A stretch of DNA of 64,000 nt from Ruegeria marina (GCF_900101475.1 NZ_FMZV01000005.1:124001-188000), one strand, 5' to 3'; counted from the first letter of the stretch, positions 41,705 to 51,045 are shown. The notes: a model not told the origin generated them from the letters alone. A program made the numbers and translations.

Positions 41705-42427
41705 GTGCTGGGAACTGTCTATGCCATCCTGTTCTATGTCGCGACACTGATCCTGCTGATCGGTGTGGTGCGGAAAATCAGGATCTATGCGCGCGTTCCC
41801 GCCCCGCTCAAGATACCGACGACGCCCGCGCCGAAAACACGCGGGGGCGTCATCCTGCGGGTGATCCGCGAGGTCGTGTTATTCGAGAGCCTCTACAAGT
41901 CGAACAAGTGGATCTGGCTCTTCGGCTGGGTGTTCCACATGGCCTTGTGGCTGGTTCTGGCACGGCACCTGCGGTATTTCACGCAACCGGTCTGGGGCTG
42001 GGTCGAGGTCGTGCAGCCCTTGGGCACCTATGCGGGTTTTGCCATGCTGGCAGGTCTGGCCGGGCTTTGGGCGCGGCGCATCCTTGTCGAGCGCATCCGC
42101 TATATCTCGAACCCTTCGGACCATCTGATGCTGGCGCTGCTGATGGGCATTGGCGCCTCGGGCGCGATGACGCGCTTTGTCGCCCATACCGATATCGTCG
42201 CGGTCAAGGCGTACATGCTGGGGCTGATGCGGTTCCGGGTGGGCGATCTGCCGAACGATCCGACCCTGTTGGTGCATCTGGGCTTGGTGATCGTGTTGAT
42301 GATCGTGTTTCCGATCTCGAAGCTCCTGCATGCGCCGGGCGTGTTTTTCAGCCCCAGCCGCAACCAGATCGACAACCCGCGCGAGGTGCGCCATGTCGCG
42401 CCCTGGGCCGCCAAGATGGAGAATTGA
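41705..42427 (+). CDS. dsrM: Membrane cytochrome b subunit DsrM
   Basis: A 240-residue membrane protein with five to six helices and several His residues as haem b ligands (WVFHMALWLVLARHLRYF, GLVIVLMIVFPISKLLHAPG). The start is a GTG preceded by AAAGGAG. It is the quinone-side membrane subunit of DsrMKJOP and pairs with DsrK, the next gene. Confidence 0.93.
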   Translation: MLGTVYAILFYVATLILLIGVVRKIRIYARVPAPLKIPTTPAPKTRGGVILRVIREVVLFESLYKSNKWIWLFGWVFHMALWLVLARHLRYFTQPVWGWVEVVQPLGTYAGFAMLAGLAGLWARRILVERIRYISNPSDHLMLALLMGIGASGAMTRFVAHTDIVAVKAYMLGLMRFRVGDLPNDPTLLVHLGLVIVLMIVFPISKLLHAPGVFFSPSRNQIDNPREVRHVAPWAAKMEN

Positions 42428-42430
42428 GCC

Positions 42431-43957
42431 ATGCCCGACGGCGATACCCAGGTCCCGGAGCTTGCCTTTCCGCTGGACATTCCCTGTCTGAAACGGGGCG
42501 CGATGGAGGGGACGAAACCCTTTGTCGCGCAGGCAGAGCACCAAGCGAAACTGGGCTTTCCCGGCGAGCTGGTGCCGGACTGGAAGGAAAAGGCGCTGGC
42601 CAAGATGCAGGAGCTGGCCGAGAAGAACCGCGCCTTTCAGGTCTATCTGGATATCTGCGTGAAATGTGGCGCCTGCACCGACAAGTGCCACTATTTCCTG
42701 GGCACCGGCGACCCCAAGAACATGCCGGTGGCGCGGCAGGATCTGCTGCGCTCGGTATATCGGCGCTATTTCACCTTTGCGGGCAAGCATTTCCCCTGGC
42801 TGGTGGGCGCGCGCGACCTGACCGAGGAGGTGCTGAACGAGTGGTATTCCTATTACCACCAGTGTTCGGAATGCCGCCGCTGCTCGGTCTTTTGCCCCTA
42901 TGGGATCGACACGGCCGAGATCACCATGGCGGCGCGCGAGATCCTCGACAGCGTCGGGGTAGGGCAGAAATATTCCAACGAGATCATCGGCAAGGTCAAG
43001 GATATCGGCAACAACCTTGGTCTCAACCCCAAGGCGCTGAGGGCGACGCTGGAGGATCTGGAAGAGGATATCGAGGACGATACCGGCGTCTCGGTGCGCC
43101 TGCCGCTGGATGAAAAGGGCGCCGATATCCTGCTGGTCACGCCCTCGGCCGATTTCTTTGCCGAGCCGCATATCGAAGGGCTGATCGGCTATGCCAAGGT
43201 GTTCCACGAGGCGGGCGTCAGCTGGACGCTGAGTTCCTATGCCTCCGAGGCCGCCAATTTCGGCCTGTTCATCGGGTCGTATGAGAACATGCGCGAGATC
43301 AGCCTGCGTATCCGCAAGGCGGCGCAGGACCTGGGCGTCAAGCGGATCATCTTTGGCGAATGTGGTCATGCCTGGCGGGTGGCCTATTCCTTCCTGAACA
43401 CGCTGGCGGGTCCTTGGGATTTCCTCGACCAATCCTATCCGGTGCCGCAGCACATCCTGGAATTCACCTGGGACGAGATTCAGAAGGGGACGCTGACGCT
43501 CGATCCCAGCCGCAACGACCATATCCGGCTGACCTATCACGACAGCTGTAACGTCGCCCGCGCGAGCGGCATGGGCGACTATCCCGGCGGCCAGTTCGAG
43601 ATCCCGCGCAATGTCATCCGGGCGGTCTGCAACAATTTCTTCGACATGGAGCCCGACACGATCCGCGAGGCCACGCTTTGCTGTGGCGGCGGGGGCGGGC
43701 TGTTGACCGACGATCTCTTGGACCTGCGGATCAAGGGGTCGGCGCCACGAATGAAGGCCTTGCAGAACGTGACCGAAGAACACGGGGTGACCCACATGGC
43801 CGCGATCTGCGCCATCTGCAAGACGCAGTTCGGAAAGGTCATGCCGAAATACGGCTACGAGATGGACGCGATCCTTTCGGTCCATCAGCTGGTGTCGAAC
43901 GCCATCATCCTGACCGGTCAGGAGGGCGAGGACGAGGACGAGGCGGAAGACGCCTGA
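42431..43957 (+). CDS. dsrK: HdrD-like iron-sulfur protein DsrK
   Basis: A 508-residue protein with two ferredoxin-type clusters (CVKCGACTDKC at about residue 76, CSECRRCSVFC at about 144) and the CCG domain that binds the catalytic 4Fe-4S cluster (ATLCCGGGGG at about 416). It exchanges electrons with the DsrC trisulfide on the cytoplasmic side of DsrMKJOP. Starts 3 bp after dsrM. Confidence 0.95.
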   Translation: MPDGDTQVPELAFPLDIPCLKRGAMEGTKPFVAQAEHQAKLGFPGELVPDWKEKALAKMQELAEKNRAFQVYLDICVKCGACTDKCHYFLGTGDPKNMPVARQDLLRSVYRRYFTFAGKHFPWLVGARDLTEEVLNEWYSYYHQCSECRRCSVFCPYGIDTAEITMAAREILDSVGVGQKYSNEIIGKVKDIGNNLGLNPKALRATLEDLEEDIEDDTGVSVRLPLDEKGADILLVTPSADFFAEPHIEGLIGYAKVFHEAGVSWTLSSYASEAANFGLFIGSYENMREISLRIRKAAQDLGVKRIIFGECGHAWRVAYSFLNTLAGPWDFLDQSYPVPQHILEFTWDEIQKGTLTLDPSRNDHIRLTYHDSCNVARASGMGDYPGGQFEIPRNVIRAVCNNFFDMEPDTIREATLCCGGGGGLLTDDLLDLRIKGSAPRMKALQNVTEEHGVTHMAAICAICKTQFGKVMPKYGYEMDAILSVHQLVSNAIILTGQEGEDEDEAEDA

Positions 43958-43984
43958 GACGAAGGCGAACGGGAGGAGGACGAG

Positions 43985-45928
43985 ATGAAGGACCACGAAG
44001 ACCAGGCGCTGACCTTCCGCCGGTTTCAGGAAGGTGAGACCGCATCGGACTGGGATCTGGAGGAAAAGATCTTCAACGCCGATCGCTCGCACAAATGCCC
44101 GACCTATGTGCACAAGACGCCCCCCTGTCAGGGGTCGTGCCCGTCGGGACACGAAATTCGCGGCTGGCTGGCCATTGCGCGCGGCATGGACAAGCCCCCG
44201 GTCGAGGGGATGGAATGGCAGGAATACGCCTTTCACCGCATGGCGGCCGCCAACCCGTTTCCGGCGACCATGGGGCGGGTTTGTCCGGCCCCGTGCGAGG
44301 CCGGGTGCAACCGCAACGAGGTGGACGATTTCGTTGGCATCAACGCGGTCGAGCAATATGTGGGCGACTGGGCGAATGCCAACGGGGTCAAGCACGCGGC
44401 ACCGGGGGCGGATACCGGCAAGTCCGTTGCGGTGATCGGCGGCGGGCCTGCGGGGTTGTCAGCGGCCTATTTCCTGCGGCTCGACGGGCATGCTGTCACG
44501 CTGTTCGAGGCCAATGACAAGCTGGGCGGCATGATGCGCTATGGCATTCCGGGCTACCGGACCCCGCGCGACATGCTGGACACCGAGATCAACCGCATTC
44601 TCGATCTCGGTATCGAGGTCCGGGTGAACACCCGCGTGGGCACCGATATCCCGATGGAGGAACTGGAGGCGTCTTACGACGCGATCTTCTGGGCGATGGG
44701 TGCGCAATCGGGCCGTCCGCTGCCGATCCCCGGCTGGGAAGGGACCGAGAATTGCATCAACGGGATCGAATTCCTCGACGCGTTCAACCAGGGTTATGTG
44801 CTGGGCACCGCGCGCCGGGTGGTGGTGGTCGGCGGCGGCGATACCTCGATCGACGTGGCCTCGGTCGCGCGGCGTCTGGGCCACATCACCAAGGACTACC
44901 TGCCCGAGCGCAACGATGGCGCGCTGATCGACTTTACCAGCCATGATGTCGCCTCGTCGCTGACGCGCGAGGGGATGCAGGCGACGTTGACCTCTCTGTT
45001 CCCGGTCGAGAAGATGACCGCCGCCGAACGCGAACGCGAGGATGCCAAGCGGGAAGGGATAGAGATCAGGGGCGGTGTGATGCCGCTGGAGGTGATCCTG
45101 AAAGACGGCAAGGCCGTGGGTCTGCGGATGTGCGAGTGCCAGATGAAGGGCAATGTGCCCGAACCGGTCGAAGGCACCGAGTTCGTACTGGAGGCCGATA
45201 TCATCATCGCGGCCATTGGTCAGATGGGCGACCTGACCGGGGTCGAGGCGCTGGACAACGGGCGCGGGTTCATCGATATCGCCGGGGGCTATCAGGTCAA
45301 GGGACGGGACAAGCATTTTGCCGGCGGCGATATCGTGCGGCCGCATCTGCTGACCACTGCGATCGGGCAGGGCCGTATCGCCGCCGACGCGATCACCGAT
45401 TTCCTCGACGATGGTGAGATTGCGCGCCGTCCCAAGGTGGATGTGCATCACTTCGACCTGCTGGCGGAACTGCACCAGCGGGGCAAGACCCCATCGCCTT
45501 ACGATCACATGCAGGCGCGCGGCACGAATACGGCGAACTATGCGATCCACAATTACGAGGATCGGTCCAGCTCGCAGATCATCCCGCATACCGAGCTGTT
45601 CAAGGGGCATTTCAAATATGTCGGGCGCGAGCACCGCGAAGAAATCCACATTGCCGCCGATGCGGTCCTGGGCAATTTCGAAGAGCGCATCGTCGGTCTG
45701 ACCGAGGCACAGGCGCAGAAGGAGGGCGAGCGCTGCATGTCCTGCGGCATGTGCTTTGAATGCGACAATTGCGTGATCTACTGCCCGCAGGACGCGGTGT
45801 TCCGCGTCAAGAAATCCGACCGTACCGTCGGGCGCTATGTCGATACCGATTATACCCGCTGCATCGGCTGTCACATCTGCGCCGATGTCTGCCCGACCGG
45901 CTATATCAAGATGGGGCTTGGAGAGTGA
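43985..45928 (+). CDS. dsrL: NAD(P)H:acceptor oxidoreductase DsrL
   Basis: A 647-residue flavoprotein. N-terminal cysteines (CPTYVHKTPPCQGSCPSGH) bind a 4Fe-4S cluster as in GltD; the FAD motif VIGGGPAGLSAAYFL is at about 150 and the NAD(P) motif VVVVGGGDTSIDVAS at about 280. A C-terminal ferredoxin has two clusters (CMSCGMCFECDNCVIYC and CIGCHICADVCPTG). DsrL passes the electrons from DsrAB to NAD or a related carrier and is a hallmark of oxidising Dsr systems. The DsrL subtype was not assigned. Confidence 0.95.
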   Translation: MKDHEDQALTFRRFQEGETASDWDLEEKIFNADRSHKCPTYVHKTPPCQGSCPSGHEIRGWLAIARGMDKPPVEGMEWQEYAFHRMAAANPFPATMGRVCPAPCEAGCNRNEVDDFVGINAVEQYVGDWANANGVKHAAPGADTGKSVAVIGGGPAGLSAAYFLRLDGHAVTLFEANDKLGGMMRYGIPGYRTPRDMLDTEINRILDLGIEVRVNTRVGTDIPMEELEASYDAIFWAMGAQSGRPLPIPGWEGTENCINGIEFLDAFNQGYVLGTARRVVVVGGGDTSIDVASVARRLGHITKDYLPERNDGALIDFTSHDVASSLTREGMQATLTSLFPVEKMTAAEREREDAKREGIEIRGGVMPLEVILKDGKAVGLRMCECQMKGNVPEPVEGTEFVLEADIIIAAIGQMGDLTGVEALDNGRGFIDIAGGYQVKGRDKHFAGGDIVRPHLLTTAIGQGRIAADAITDFLDDGEIARRPKVDVHHFDLLAELHQRGKTPSPYDHMQARGTNTANYAIHNYEDRSSSQIIPHTELFKGHFKYVGREHREEIHIAADAVLGNFEERIVGLTEAQAQKEGERCMSCGMCFECDNCVIYCPQDAVFRVKKSDRTVGRYVDTDYTRCIGCHICADVCPTGYIKMGLGE

Positions 45929-45930
45929 GA

Positions 45931-46407
45931 ATGCGCGCGTCGCTGCTGATCGCCGGATTGATCGCGATGCTGGCCTCGGCGGTCTGGGCCGGTGAGGGGC
46001 AGGGCGGTTATGGTCCTGCGATCCCCGAGGCGACGGGTGAGGCGCATCCCGAAGGCAATGATTACATGCGGCGCTGGCACATGAGCATGATGCGGCATGA
46101 CCGCGACGTGACCATGTACGAGGGCAAGCGGGAGCAGAACGCCTCGCTCGGCGGGTGTTTCGAGTGCCATGCGACCAAGGACGAGGCCGGCACGCCGGTG
46201 ACCTATGCCGACGAGCGGCATTTCTGCCGCAGCTGCCATGACTATGTCGCGGTCAGGGTCGATTGCTTTGACTGTCATCGCTCGACGCCCGAAGGGGTCG
46301 AGGAACCGCCCGCCCATGCGGCGCTGGGCGGGGTTTTGTCCCCGGCACTTGGAGCGGATGTGGGCGCGCTGGTGGCCTATCTCGGGGCGCGGGAGGCGGG
46401 GCAATGA
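45931..46407 (+). CDS. dsrJ: Periplasmic triheme cytochrome c DsrJ
   Basis: A 158-residue protein with a Sec signal peptide (cleavage after Ala20, SAVWA) and three haem c sites: CFECH (76-80), CRSCH (99-103) and CFDCH (112-116). One haem in homologues has unusual His/Cys ligation. It is the periplasmic end of DsrMKJOP. Directly after dsrL and overlapping dsrO by 4 bp. Confidence 0.94.
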   Translation: MRASLLIAGLIAMLASAVWAGEGQGGYGPAIPEATGEAHPEGNDYMRRWHMSMMRHDRDVTMYEGKREQNASLGGCFECHATKDEAGTPVTYADERHFCRSCHDYVAVRVDCFDCHRSTPEGVEEPPAHAALGGVLSPALGADVGALVAYLGAREAGQ

Positions 46408-47144
46408 GCTGCGGTGCCAAGAAAGATGTCTCGCGCCGGGATTTCCTGAGAAGCGGCGCGGCACTGGCGACGATGCAGCTTGCCCCCGGTGTGACCTTGA
46501 TGGCCTTTGGCGGCAGCGAGGCGCAAGCCGCTGCCGATGCTGGCAAACGCTGGGGTCTGTTGATCGACGCGTCGAAATGCGCGCCCGATTGCAATGCCTG
46601 CATCACCGCCTGTCAGGACGAGAACGGCTGGAAGGGCAGCGGCCATGCCGAGACCGATGTGCAATGGATCCGCAAGGTCACCCTGAAGGACAAGAGCAGC
46701 GGCCGGGAAACCAGCCTGCCGGTGATGTGCCAGCATTGCGAAAGCCCGCCCTGCGTCGATGTCTGCCCGACCGGCGCCTCGTTCAAGCGCAAGGACGGCA
46801 TCGTGCTGGTCGACAAGCATATCTGTATCGGCTGCCGCTATTGCATGATGGCCTGCCCGTTCAAGGCGCGCTCCTTTGTGCATGAGCCTGTCACCAATCA
46901 GAAGACCCACGCCCCGCGCGGGATCGGAACGGTGGAAAGCTGCACCCTGTGCGTGCATCGCGTCGATGCCGGGCGCATTCCCGCCTGTGTCGAGGCCTGC
47001 GCGGCGGCCGGCCACGGCGCCATGGTTTTCGGCGACCTGCTTGACCCGGACAGCGATATCTCGCGCCGCCTTGCCGAGTACCCCTCGGTGGCCCTGCGCC
47101 CCGATCTCGATCTGAATCCGGGCGTCCGCTACAGGGAGATCTGA
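46404..47144 (+). CDS. dsrO: Periplasmic ferredoxin-like subunit DsrO
   Basis: A 246-residue Tat-exported protein (SRRDFLRSGAA motif at residues 10-20). It has Cys motifs for several 4Fe-4S clusters: CAPDCNACITAC, CQHCESPPCVDVC, CIGCRYCMMAC and CTLCVHRVDAG. It links DsrJ to the membrane subunit DsrP in the DsrMKJOP complex. 4 bp overlap with dsrJ, 3 bp gap to dsrP. Confidence 0.94.
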   Translation: MSCGAKKDVSRRDFLRSGAALATMQLAPGVTLMAFGGSEAQAAADAGKRWGLLIDASKCAPDCNACITACQDENGWKGSGHAETDVQWIRKVTLKDKSSGRETSLPVMCQHCESPPCVDVCPTGASFKRKDGIVLVDKHICIGCRYCMMACPFKARSFVHEPVTNQKTHAPRGIGTVESCTLCVHRVDAGRIPACVEACAAAGHGAMVFGDLLDPDSDISRRLAEYPSVALRPDLDLNPGVRYREI

Positions 47145-47147
47145 GCC

Positions 47148-48353
47148 ATGGCGATTGACCGGACATTGTACAGGGAGGTTCCCGCAACGCGGGCCGTATG
47201 GAGCGCGGGCCTGGTGCTGGGCGCATTTCTGGCGGCGGGTCTGGCGGCCTTTCTCCATGTCGAGCACAACGGTCATGTCGTGACCGGCATGAGCAACCAG
47301 ATCGTCTGGGGGATGCCGCATGTGTTTGCAATCTTCCTGATCGTGGCGGCCTCGGGGGCGCTGAACGTGGCGTCGATGGCAAGCGTCTTTGACAATGCGG
47401 CGTACAAGCCCCTGTCGCGATTGTCGGGCGTGCTGGCGATCTCGTTGCTGGCGGGGGGGCTTCTGGTCCTGGTGCTCGATCTGGGGCGCCCGGACCGATT
47501 GCTGGTGCAACTCACCCATTTCAACTTCCGCTCGATCTTTACCTGGAACATCCTGCTCTATTCCGGGTTCGTTGCGGTGGTGGCCGTCTATCTCTGGGTC
47601 CAGATGGACCGGACCGTGCATCCCCGGTGGACCAGGCCGGTCGGGACATTGGCCTTTGTCTGGCGACTGGCGCTCACGACCGGTACGGGCTCGATCTTTG
47701 GCTGGCTGGTGGCGCGGCCGGGTTATGACGCGGCGATCATGGCGCCCCTGTTCATCGCCATGTCCCTTGCGCTGGGGCTGGCGGTCTATGTCGTTGTTTT
47801 ACAGGCGCTTTGCGCCCTCAGCGGACGTGTCCTGGGGCCGGAACGGATTGCCGGCATGATCCGGCTGCTCGGTCTTTTCGTCGCCGTGGTGCTGTATTTC
47901 ACCCTGGTCCAGCACCTGACCAACCTCTACGCGGCGGAACACGCAGGGTTCGAACGCTTCATCCTGCGGGACGGCGGGGTCTATACCGGGCTGTTCTGGG
48001 GCGTACAGGTTTTCCTTGGCGGGCTGGTTCCGCTGATGATGATCTATTCCGGCCGGGTGAACCGACCGGGCCTGGCGGCCCTGGTGTGCGGTCTCGTGAT
48101 CCTTGGCGGGTTGGGCCAGATCTATGTCATCGTCATCGGTGGGCAGGCCTATCCGATGGAGTTGTTCCCCGGTTACGCGGTGACGTCCGGCTTTTTCGAT
48201 GGCGAAATCGCCGCTTATTCCCCCAGACTGCCGGAAATCCTGTTGGGGCTGGGGGGCGTGGCCTTTGCGTTGCTTGCAACGGGGGTGGCCGCCAAGATCC
48301 TGCGTATCCTTCCGTCGAACCTGTCCGATACCAATCCGGTTACAAAGGTCTGA
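47148..48353 (+). CDS. dsrP: NrfD-family membrane subunit DsrP
   Basis: A 401-residue polytopic protein with about ten membrane helices and NrfD-like features (ILLYSGFVAVVAVYLWVQMD, LDLGRPDRLLVQL). DsrP is the quinone-interacting membrane anchor of DsrJO. Last of the canonical dsr genes before the TrpD2-like gene, 4 bp downstream. Confidence 0.93.
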   Translation: MAIDRTLYREVPATRAVWSAGLVLGAFLAAGLAAFLHVEHNGHVVTGMSNQIVWGMPHVFAIFLIVAASGALNVASMASVFDNAAYKPLSRLSGVLAISLLAGGLLVLVLDLGRPDRLLVQLTHFNFRSIFTWNILLYSGFVAVVAVYLWVQMDRTVHPRWTRPVGTLAFVWRLALTTGTGSIFGWLVARPGYDAAIMAPLFIAMSLALGLAVYVVVLQALCALSGRVLGPERIAGMIRLLGLFVAVVLYFTLVQHLTNLYAAEHAGFERFILRDGGVYTGLFWGVQVFLGGLVPLMMIYSGRVNRPGLAALVCGLVILGGLGQIYVIVIGGQAYPMELFPGYAVTSGFFDGEIAAYSPRLPEILLGLGGVAFALLATGVAAKILRILPSNLSDTNPVTKV

Positions 48354-48357
48354 GCCG

Positions 48358-49377
48358 ATGTTGCTGGATCCGATGGCGCCGCACCCGTTTTCCCGCTTCG
48401 TTGCCATCCTGGGGCGCGGCAAGACGAAGCAACGGCATCTGACCCATGACGAGGCGCTGGATGCGATGCGCATGATCCTGGACCGGCAGGTGTTGCCCGA
48501 ACAGATCGGGGCATTCCTGATGTTGCTTCGCCTGAAGGAGGAATCTCCCGACGAAATCGCCGGCTTTGCCCGGGCCGCCCGCGAAAGGCTGGATTTGCCC
48601 GAGACTCTGCCACAGGTCGATCTCGACTGGTCCTCCTACGCGGGCAAGCGCATCCAGTTGCCCTGGTTCGTGTTGTCGGTGATGACCCTGGTCAGCCGGG
48701 GGAGCCGCGTCGTGATGCATGGGACCGAAGGGCATACACCGGGCCGGGTATATACACGCGGGGTGATCGAGATGCTGGGCATGCCGGTGGCTTCCAGCCT
48801 GTGCGAGGCCGCGGCTCAGGTCGAGACGCGCGGCTTCACCTATATCCCGCTTGAGGTGATGAGCCCGGTTCTGCGCCACCTGATCGAATTGCGCCCGGTC
48901 TTCGGCCTGCGCTCGCCGGTGCATTCCTTTACCCGGATGATCAACCCGTTCAATGCACCAGCCATGATGCAGGGGATATTTCATCGCGGCTTCATGGACA
49001 TTCATTCCGGTGCGGCGCGTATCCTGGGCCAGCCGCATGCGGCGGTGTTCCGTGGAGAGGGCGGCGAGATCGAACGGCGCCCGAACAAGCCGACGCAGGT
49101 CTGGACAACGCATGGAGCCGCCGAGCCGATTGTCGAAACCTGGCCCGCGCTTCTCGGCGAGGCGCATCAGCCTGCCGACACGGAAATGGAGCCGCATCGC
49201 CTGTTTGCCGTCTGGAGCGGCGATGAGTCGGACGCCTATGCCGAGGCTTCGATCATTGGCACGCTGGCGCTCACCTTACGGACCATGGGGCGTGCCGGCG
49301 CGATGGCGGAAGCCGACGAAATGGCAGCCGACATGTGGCAGGCGCGCGACCGGACATTCCTGCGGGGGCCGCTGTGA
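48358..49377 (+). CDS. TrpD2-like (anthranilate phosphoribosyltransferase-fold) protein in the dsr operon
   Basis: A 339-residue protein of the glycosyltransferase family 3/YbiB type. The N-terminal helical domain is HLTHDEALDAMRMILDRQVL and MLLRLKEESPDEIAGF; the phosphoribosyl-binding region has a MHGTEGHTPGRVYTRG segment in place of the TrpD GTGGD loop. YbiB-type relatives bind nucleic acids rather than making tryptophan. It is tightly coupled: 4 bp after dsrP and overlapping dsrN by 4 bp. A role in Dsr biogenesis or regulation is an inference from position only. The catalytic loop is not that of true TrpD. Confidence 0.82.
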   Translation: MLLDPMAPHPFSRFVAILGRGKTKQRHLTHDEALDAMRMILDRQVLPEQIGAFLMLLRLKEESPDEIAGFARAARERLDLPETLPQVDLDWSSYAGKRIQLPWFVLSVMTLVSRGSRVVMHGTEGHTPGRVYTRGVIEMLGMPVASSLCEAAAQVETRGFTYIPLEVMSPVLRHLIELRPVFGLRSPVHSFTRMINPFNAPAMMQGIFHRGFMDIHSGAARILGQPHAAVFRGEGGEIERRPNKPTQVWTTHGAAEPIVETWPALLGEAHQPADTEMEPHRLFAVWSGDESDAYAEASIIGTLALTLRTMGRAGAMAEADEMAADMWQARDRTFLRGPL

Positions 49378-50780
49378 CCGTGCCCCGCCTCATGATTTCG
49401 GCGGCCCACAAGTCGTCGGGCAAATCGGTTGTGTCCGCGGGGCTGGCCGCGGCGTTCGGGCGGCGTGGCGAAACGGTTTCGGTCTTCAAGAAGGGACCTG
49501 ACTACATAGACCCCATGTGGCTTTCCCGCGCGGCCGGACGCGCAGCCTACAATCTCGATTTCAACACCATGTCCCGGCCAGAAATCCTTCGGCTCTTTGC
49601 GGCAAAATCCGCTGGCAGCGATCTGGCTTTGATCGAGGCCAACAAGGGGCTTTACGACGGGTTCGACCCGGAGGGAAAAGACTGCAATGCCGCGCTTGCG
49701 CATCTTCTTGGCGCCCCTGTGGTGCTTGTGATCGACGCCAGGGGAATGACCCGCGGCATCGCCCCTTTGTTGCAGGGCTACGTCGGCTTCGATCATGGGT
49801 TGGAAATCGCCGGCGTCATCCTGAACCGAACGGGTGGAACGCGCCATGAACGCAAACTTCGGCAGGCCGTCGAAAGCTACACCGATCTCGATGTCCTGGG
49901 AGCAATCCGGGAGACCCCGGAACTCGATATCTCCGAACGTCACCTTGGGCTGACGGTGCCGGCCGAGCTTTCGGGTGTGGAGGAGTTTCTTGAGGGGGCT
50001 GCGCGCATCATCGCAAGTTCGGTCGATCTTGACCGCGTATCGGGTGCTGCCAAGCGCATCGGCAAACTGAAGCTTGCTGACGCTCAAGCGGCAGATTTGC
50101 GCGGTGTCGGTGCGGGCCTGAAGATCGGCATCGCGCGGGATGCGGCTTTCGGGTTCTACTATCCGGATGATCTGGAAGCCTTCGAAGCGCTTGGCGCCCA
50201 GCTTGTCCCCATCGACATGCTTCGTGATCCCGGGCTTCCGGAAATCGATGGCTTGTTCATCGGGGGCGGTTTTCCTGAAACGCAGATGGGCGCCTTGTCG
50301 GCGAATGTCGCGATGCGCAGGTCGGTCAGAGAAGCACTGGAGTGTGGTTTGCCCGCCTATGCGGAATGTGGCGGGCTCATGTATCTGTGCCGTTCCATAA
50401 GCTGGCGGGACGAGACCCGCCCGATGGTTGGATTTATTGAGGCCGACGCGGTGATGCATGCGCGGCCGCAGGGCAGGGGCTATGTGCGGTTTGCTGCCAC
50501 GAACACCGCGCTCTGGTCAGCGGGTGCGGCAGAGACGAAAGCGCATGAGTTTCACTATGCCAGCCTCGAAAACATGACATCCGGCCGGTTCGCGCGCCGT
50601 ATCCTGCGCGGTCGGGGCATCGACGGCACACACGATGGGGTGGTCAAGTCAAACACCACCGCGGGTTTCATTCACTTGCGAAATACCGCGGCGACACCTT
50701 GGGTTGCCCGGTTTCTCGGTTTCGTCGCGGCTTGCCGTGAAACGAAAATCCCCGCGCCATCGGCGCGGGGATCGGCCTGA
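49374..50780 (+). CDS. dsrN: Sirohaem amidase / cobyrinic acid a,c-diamide synthase-like DsrN
   Basis: A 468-residue CobB/CbiA-type glutamine amidotransferase. It has a P-loop near the N-terminus (SAAHKSSGKSVVSAG), the FKKGPDYIDP substrate loop, and a C-terminal class I glutaminase region with Cys in AYAECGGLMYL. In sulfur oxidisers DsrN amidates sirohaem for DsrAB. The start is a GTG overlapping the preceding stop (GTGA). A separate cobQ at 55 kb makes a general cobalamin role less likely for this copy. Confidence 0.9.
   Translation: MTVPRLMISAAHKSSGKSVVSAGLAAAFGRRGETVSVFKKGPDYIDPMWLSRAAGRAAYNLDFNTMSRPEILRLFAAKSAGSDLALIEANKGLYDGFDPEGKDCNAALAHLLGAPVVLVIDARGMTRGIAPLLQGYVGFDHGLEIAGVILNRTGGTRHERKLRQAVESYTDLDVLGAIRETPELDISERHLGLTVPAELSGVEEFLEGAARIIASSVDLDRVSGAAKRIGKLKLADAQAADLRGVGAGLKIGIARDAAFGFYYPDDLEAFEALGAQLVPIDMLRDPGLPEIDGLFIGGGFPETQMGALSANVAMRRSVREALECGLPAYAECGGLMYLCRSISWRDETRPMVGFIEADAVMHARPQGRGYVRFAATNTALWSAGAAETKAHEFHYASLENMTSGRFARRILRGRGIDGTHDGVVKSNTTAGFIHLRNTAATPWVARFLGFVAACRETKIPAPSARGSA
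50748..50772 (-). terminator. Rho-independent terminator of dsrE2-tusA, inside the end of dsrN
   Basis: On the minus strand CCCCGCGCC-3 nt-GGCGCGGGG followed by ATTTTCGTTT. The stem lies in the last codons of dsrN (IPAPSARGSA) but carries a T-rich tail only in the minus direction, so it would end tusA transcripts. Confidence 0.72.
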
Positions 50781-50790
50781 ACACACTTTC

Positions 50791-51015
50791 TCAGGCGCGT
50801 TTGATCTCGAACCGGTAGATGTCGCCTTCGCTGCTCGAACTCATGAGTTCATTGCCGGTCTGCTTGCAGAAGGCCGCGAAATCTGCGACCGATCCCGGAT
50901 CGGTCGCGCGCACTTCCAGAATCTGCCCCGCGCTCATGCCTTTGAGCGCTTTCTTGGCCTTGATAATCGGCAGGGGGCAGTTCAGCCCTTCCGCGTTGAG
51001 TGTCTGGTCCGCCAA
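50791..51015 (-). CDS. tusA: Sulfur carrier protein TusA
   Basis: A 74-residue protein with the active CPxP motif (GLNCPLPIIKAKKAL, Cys13). TusA brings sulfane sulfur to DsrEFH in sulfur oxidisers. It sits 30 bp after dsrE2 on the same strand and is convergent with dsrN (10 bp). A rhodanese gene, often part of rhd-tusA-dsrE2, is missing here. Confidence 0.93.
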   Translation of the reverse strand: MADQTLNAEGLNCPLPIIKAKKALKGMSAGQILEVRATDPGSVADFAAFCKQTGNELMSSSSEGDIYRFEIKRA

Positions 51016-51045
51016 TCGTATTCCTCCCTTTGGACTGCTGTCTTG

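Noticed and set aside
41879-44395. An 838-codon minus-strand frame over dsrM, dsrK and dsrL
   Set aside because: Shadow of the coding strand; no motif and no ribosome site.
49374-50780. Calling dsrN a cobalamin-pathway cobB
   Set aside because: The fold is the same, but its place in the dsr operon with a GTGA overlap supports the sirohaem amidase role; the real cobalamin gene cobQ is separate.
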